A stretch of DNA of 64,000 nt, taken from positions 2,757,203 to 2,821,202 of the forward strand of contig NC_064037.1 in assembly GCF_932526225.1 (NCBI RefSeq), written 5' to 3'. Positions 59,117 to 64,000 of the stretch are shown here, piece after piece. Under the pieces are notes generated by a model. That model had not been told where the DNA came from and did no database searches. It saw only the letters and a list, made by a program, of their open reading frames with translations. Made by a program: the position numbers and the translations under genes. Position 1 is the stretch's first letter; every line of letters begins with the position of its first letter. The DNA comes from Nematostella vectensis (Eukaryota > Cnidaria > Anthozoa > Actiniaria > Edwardsiidae).

Positions 59117-60217
59117 ATGGAAAATACTACAAACGCGAGTATTTCAGCGGACACAGGGCCCAACCAAGTCTTTCCTGCAGCAGTACGGTACTCCTACATC
59201 GTCTACTACATCATCATATTTCTACTGGCCACCGTTGGAAATATCTTCGCATTACTCACATGTTATAAGTCGTATCGCGAAACAACTTCGGTTTTGCTCT
59301 GCTTTATAGCCAGTCTTAGCTCTGCAGACCTTCTTTTTACCCTACTTACACCAATCGACCTGGCCGCTTTTCTCGCCGGTGCTTGGGTGTCCGGCAAAGT
59401 GTTGTGTCCGGTGCAAAGTTTTCTTATTGAGAGTAGCTATACGGCATCTATTTTAACGCTCGCCGCAATAAGTCACGAGAGACTTGTAGCAGTGTCGTCT
59501 CCACTTCTGGCTCGTTCGCAGAGAGTAAATCAGAGGAAGTTCATACCTCTCCTCATTTGGGCTTTGTCTTTGGTCTTATGTTCTCCCCTACTCTACGCTT
59601 ACAGAATAACAAGTGGCGATGGCTCTCCACTCCAATGTGTGAACACAGCTTGGGGAAATAAAGGACGGCAGATCTACTACTCTATTCAAGGAGTGTCACT
59701 ATTTATTGTACCATTATCTTACATGAGCTGGGCGCATTATAAGATTTTCAAGTCTCTAAAGAAACATCAGTTAGCCCGTGCACGCCTCGCCTCCAAGACC
59801 CCGTCGCTGAAAGAGGGCTTTAACGAGAAAAAGATAACCAAGATGCTAGCGATCGTGACGTTAATTTTCGTCGCTTGTTACTTCCCGTTCTTGGCGGTTC
59901 GTTCGCTGCGTTATTTTCACGTGTATTCTGGGGACATGGTTTGGCGGTGCGTTCAACTCATGATCTTCACACAAGCTGCTGTAAACCCCGTCATTTATTG
60001 CTTCTACAGCAAGCAGTTTCGGGGAGTGTTCAAGGAATTGTTACGGTGCCGATGGGCAGCAGTAAACCGCAAGAAAACTGAGCAGCCATTAAGGTCGCGG
60101 TCACGTACCTCGTCTTCTGTATTTCAGTCAGGCTCGGTCCACCTGAACGTTATCTACGACCCCGAGAAAGTCAGTCGCGTGCCTAACGGACTTGTGGAAG
60201 GAGATAGAGGTCCATAG
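59117..60217 (+). CDS. Rhodopsin-family (class A) G-protein-coupled receptor, intronless
   Basis: The first in-frame ATG, at 59117 (MENTTNASIS), gives 366 residues; the frame is open upstream but lacks another ATG. The N-terminus carries N-glycosylation sites. TM1 has TVGNIFALLTCY, TM2 LSSADLLFTLL, the Cys before TM3 is in KVLCPVQSF, and TM3 ends ISHERLVAV, an HER/ERL spelling of DRY. A Cys in SPLQCVN can form the usual disulfide. TM6 has VACYFPFLAV, and TM7 NPVIYCFYSKQF, a normal NPxxY. The tail is basic and Ser-rich. It should be a plasma-membrane receptor, perhaps for a peptide or lipid; the ligand cannot be read. AATAAA follows at 60234-60239, 17 bases after the stop. Confidence 0.88.
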   Translation: MENTTNASISADTGPNQVFPAAVRYSYIVYYIIIFLLATVGNIFALLTCYKSYRETTSVLLCFIASLSSADLLFTLLTPIDLAAFLAGAWVSGKVLCPVQSFLIESSYTASILTLAAISHERLVAVSSPLLARSQRVNQRKFIPLLIWALSLVLCSPLLYAYRITSGDGSPLQCVNTAWGNKGRQIYYSIQGVSLFIVPLSYMSWAHYKIFKSLKKHQLARARLASKTPSLKEGFNEKKITKMLAIVTLIFVACYFPFLAVRSLRYFHVYSGDMVWRCVQLMIFTQAAVNPVIYCFYSKQFRGVFKELLRCRWAAVNRKKTEQPLRSRSRTSSSVFQSGSVHLNVIYDPEKVSRVPNGLVEGDRGP

Positions 60218-62366
60218 GATGGGCAACTCTACCAATAAACATTAAAAAAATAATGTTATTTATATAAACTTTCAAGCAATTCTCAGCTGATAACTTTTTA
60301 GCAAAAATACATGTTTAAACATATGAACATTGTTGAGCTTTAAAAAAAAATAGATTTAAATATCGTCCCATCTGATTCTAAGCAATTTATTTGATGTGGT
60401 TTTTGTGATATCCAGAATTGCCAATGACAAGACAAGCGGAATCAGGCAAGGTCAACGGCCGAGGCATTGTTTCTTCCGGATATAACATAAACCGAATCCA
60501 ACACTGTCTCAGGAAGATGTGCGCGCATAGGATCAGTAACTAGCTTGCAGATTATGAAGACATCTACCCCAGATTGCGTGATTCTCAAAATACGCGCCGG
60601 GGAGAGGGGGGGGGGGGGGGGGGAAGGGGGCGCTATGCACTATCACTCAGTATCGAGATAGTGAGTACAATTATGCATAATATTATTGATATATAATATT
60701 GAATAGCAGCTTTATTTTGATTTATTTATGCAAAAGCTCATTAACATACACTCCAAATAAGGTTGCAAGTAGCCCACATTGCTTATAACGTGGGTCCTGG
60801 TTACTGAATCCTGGTGTTTAAAAACCGTGCGAATCTTTACAGGAATATACACAAGAATAGGGTAGTTTTCAAAATCCCGTGCAAAAGAAAATGTAATTGT
60901 TAAAGTGTAATAGTCAAGCCAGAACAAAAGAGAACCACAAAGACATTGCAATGTGAGTACAAAATAAACTAAATAGTATTTCATGGGTTTTTGAAAACAC
61001 TCTAGCAGCTTTAAAACTAGATTTGTGTTTTATTTACGCCTATTCTTATTACCCATGAGGCACCGCGGGCTACGACACAGATTCTCCGAGTCGGCAACCT
61101 TAATATTTGAAAAAGGTGTATACCACATGGGTTGCACGAGATCCTTGGTAAATCTCGGCCTTTTGTCTTTTGTTTTTTCTTCTACCTATCAAATGGTGTA
61201 ACAGAAGACTTCCTCGCATTGTAATTCTAACTTTAAGACGAATATCTTGTATGCACAGTTACCGCATCATTTATTTCTATTTGAAAAACTCGGTCATCTG
61301 TGCAAACACAGCTTTCCAGCCATTTCCTCTCCTCTCCAGCAAAGGTGGCTAATAAAGGCGCTTTTTTTATATAACGGTAAAAATGATTAACTTAAATGAT
61401 TAAGTTGTGAACCTTCAATGCTGGACAAAACTATTGTCGACTTTTTTGTTTTTTCACTGCATAGGGGGTTCAATGTACCCTACTCCTCCTACGCGCTTCA
61501 CCCCCCTCCCCCCATTACAATGTTGTTCAATTCGGGCTGTCTTTCTCAGAATTTAAGCACATCATCCAACATTAAAAGAGGGGAAGGAGGGTTTAAATGA
61601 CATTGTCTTGGAAAGAAAACTAGTTGACTAACGATAGATATCGAGAAATCCGCCTTTTTTTAAGGACGCGACAACTAGTTTTGTCCAGCATTGTAGGTTG
61701 CGGGGGATGAGGTTAGGGCGGGGTGAAACAATGTATAAAATATCTGCTGGTTGGTGGAAAATTCGAAAATTTCAACATTAAAAATATTTTCTTTTAACAT
61801 TTTGTTCGGAAAAAAGGAAAGGGACCTTTGCCCATCCCCCCTTTCCGGGTCCGCCCCTTCTGTATCTATCAACTACGAGCTTCTTCTTTTTCATCTTGAA
61901 ATTCCATTTTTGAACAACATTGTGCAAGTCTATTATTTGTTTTCCTAACATTACATACGATTGATACATGACTCAACGCGCTTGGGTATAGATTGATGAA
62001 CGTTTATTGCTTTAGTAGGTAGAAAGCTGGGTAAATATTCCTTGTAAAGTATCAAATAACAACCTTTCGTGTGTACCCAGCATATTCAGTTCCATGACTT
62101 TGCTTTTTGTATTGAACTGAATTATTATTTTTTTTAAAGAAAAAAAGTTCCTGTCTTTTAGCGCATAACTGAGAACAAAATTTTCTCGATCGCAGCTGAC
62201 CCAAAAACAGGCATAGAAACGCTCACAAATAAAGAATGCAAACACAATATTGAGGCTATGTATACGAAATACAGTTAAGTTGATTGATACTTGTCAATCA
62301 AGGTTTAGTAAATGCAATGATATAAACTGTATACATGATATTCTGACTCACTTGCCCGCGGTCATC
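60218..62366. other. Intergenic
   Basis: It contains the GPCR poly(A) signal (60234-60239) and a poly-G run of about 18 bases at 60606-60623. Other parts show no gene; the right edge should hold the promoter of the protease gene. Confidence 0.4.
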
Positions 62367-63427
62367 ATGAAAACATCAAGTCAGCTTCTGGTCGTCTTTC
62401 TCTCCGTGTCAGGTGAGGTGAATGTGCTGAAGACTCCTTCGGAAGTTTGGTATTGACATTTTATAATTATGTTTTCGACCACACCTTAAGTAGAAGAAGG
62501 GACGATTCAAAGAAATAGCCTGCGTAGCGGACGTAGGCTAAAAGAGACGACAAACTCGGACTATAATAACCGGATGAATCATTTTTTATAGACTCCGGCG
62601 CTACCGGATACCTGGTCAATGTGTAACCTATGATAAAAACACTACAAGGAAGGATTTAACAAGATTATTTTATTTTATATATAAACTGATAAAAGTGTTA
62701 TGGTTTTCTTTGCAGTGATTCTAAAGCACACAAGTGGTAAGTTAATGATGAAATTCCAAATCATCTTATCATTAAAAAAGGTGGCACACTCTGTTCACCG
62801 GATCCCTCAATGAATTGGAAAGTCGTCCAGTACGTACTTGATATGGCTCTTATGTAAGATTGAATAGGGATTTTTCCCCCATGGTTATAAAAAAAACATA
62901 CGAAAACACGAATAGAAAAGGTGTAACAATGACTAGAAATGTTGCCTGAGGGCTTCTTGAGGAAGGTCGCCAATTCTCTTTGTAAAATTCTTACTCTACG
63001 GGGTGTCATGGGGGTGTCATCATTCATCCTTACAAGACCCTCCTATCTCATGCACAGAAACCATTGATATTACCAGATGTGATTCGTCTCATGTTTTCCC
63101 TGTTCTCAGCTCTTTCATGCGGATATCGCTACGGTACTCGTATCATCAGCGGAAGTGACGCACAGCCCAACTCTTGGCCCTGGATGGTGCAGATCAACTA
63201 CAACAATGGACATCACTGCGGCGGTACTCTCGTGAGCCCGCAATGGGTTGTTACTGCGGCGCACTGCGTGGATCACGTGAAAGATCCGAAAAATTATAAT
63301 GAACTGGCGATCACTCTCGGCGAGCACAAGCGAAGCGCTTCGGAAGGCACCGAGCAGAGGTTTTCCGTAGCTAGGATTATTGTGCATCCTCAGTACTTTG
63401 AACCCACTGCCATTAACAATGACATCG
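62367..63427 (+). CDS. Trypsin-like serine protease, 5' part (three coding exons; continues beyond the window)
   Basis: Exons 62367-62412, 62716-62736 and 63110-63427 join in phase. The first encodes a signal peptide (MKTSSQLLVVFLSVS); the 21-base second exon adds VILKHTS; the third starts ALSCGYRYGTR, then IISGSDAQPNSWPWMVQ, an activation site of the RI-IxGG type with Ser for the first Gly. CGGTLVSPQWVVTAAHC carries the catalytic His, and the exon ends AINNDI, where D is the catalytic Asp. The split after the first base of the next codon fits the usual NNDIAL. The Ser exon lies past 64000 or was not found. It should be a secreted zymogen with digestive or defence role. Exon end and donor are repeated in the following intron. 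Confidence 0.9.
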
Positions 63428-63695
63428 GTAAGACCACGACTTGAATCAGAGTATTACTGATACAAGCCAACCACAATTCACACAAGAAAGACCACAAGAA
63501 CAATCCGAGTATTTTAAACCAATCACCCATTAACAATGAAATCCCGGTAAGAGCACGAGTTCAATCCGAATATTTCAAACCAAATAAACTATTCCCAATG
63601 ATATACCACGATAAGACCACGAGTACAATCCGAGTAACAACCGCCATCAAAATTGACAACAGCCATTTTTAACAATGGCATCGGTAAAATCACAT
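63395..63695 (+). repeat. Degenerate repeats of the protease exon 3 end and donor
   Basis: The block containing CATTAACAATGACATCG|GTAAG recurs in changed form near 63525-63555 (CATTAACAATGAAATCCCGG), 63592-63622 and 63665-63690. The copies include about 35 exon-like bases, the splice-site region and intron sequence ending CCACGA. Copies near 63542 and 63685 retain GGTAAG or GGTAAA. Confidence 0.7.
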
Positions 63696-64000
63696 TGACA
63701 TGGCGGCGGTGATGGTGCCCTGGCACTCGAGGGAGGGAGAGGGGATAGTCCGGAGAAAACGCCATCATATTGGTGGATTGGTTAGCTTATGGCTCGATCA
63801 ACCAATATTATTCAAGATTCTATAATCAAGTACGCTTCTTATCGCTTCTTATCTTATCTTATCGCGAACTCAAGTCAGTTAATCCCGAGAGGTTCGTGTG
63901 ATTTACAAGTTAAAAACTATTAAAAATTAACTACCACTTTTTCCGTTTAAATACCAGCACTGATCAAGCTTAACAAGCCCGCACGACTGAACAAGTACGT
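63696..64000 (+). other. Protease intron 3, to the window end
   Basis: No further exon was recognised before 64000. Confidence 0.5.

Overview
The window reads as nuclear DNA of an animal, most likely an anthozoan cnidarian such as Nematostella or a close relative. Genes are split by GT-AG introns and lie on both strands without operons. I could rebuild metazoan proteins from their exons: a Cys-loop receptor, an arylsulfatase, an SLC22 transporter, ribosomal protein S21 and a trypsin-like protease. Intronless rhodopsin-type GPCRs, a CR1/L2-like LINE, a Tc1/IS630 transposon and many foldback/MITE insertions fit that group. The species is an inference; nothing here proves it.

Layout. 1-2334: foldback elements and a 44-bp minisatellite, no gene. 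2335-7910 (+): nicotinic acetylcholine receptor-like subunit, six coding exons, 540 aa, TATA box and poly(A) signal. 8732-13042 (-): arylsulfatase B-like gene, seven coding exons, 530 aa. 14303-16382: Tc1/IS630-type transposon with TA target duplication and an internally shortened transposase. 16706-17917 (-): intronless GPCR. 21783-23470: 34-bp satellite. 27337-30147: 37/30-bp satellite. 30610-33743 (-): decayed CR1-like LINE. 34498-35635 (-): GPCR pseudogene with three lesions. 37922-38578 (-): PH-domain protein. 40122-42602 (+): ribosomal protein S21 with a 5'TOP start. 45528-46094 (+): small ankyrin-repeat protein. 47145-57186 (-): SLC22 organic-ion transporter, nine coding exons, 574 aa. 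59117-60217 (+): intronless GPCR. 62367-64000 (+): 5' part of a secreted trypsin-like protease, cut by the window end.

The most unusual theme is the behaviour of splice junctions. In four places (receptor exons 3 and 5, sulfatase exon 1, protease exon 3) the last part of an exon plus its 5' splice site has been copied, in tandem or nearby, into the following intron. In the transporter, the whole 4.9-kb intron 7 is a roughly 32-bp minisatellite of about 150 units. Each unit, on the transcribed strand, carries a pyrimidine tract plus AG and a CAG|GT. This intron is also open in frame with both flanking exons over long distances. A further 34-bp satellite is built on GTAAGTGAGG, a near-perfect 5' splice site.

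The genes encode unrelated functions (ligand-gated signalling, G-protein signalling, lysosomal or secreted sulfate-ester hydrolysis, solute transport, translation, digestion or defence proteolysis). No shared pathway is visible.
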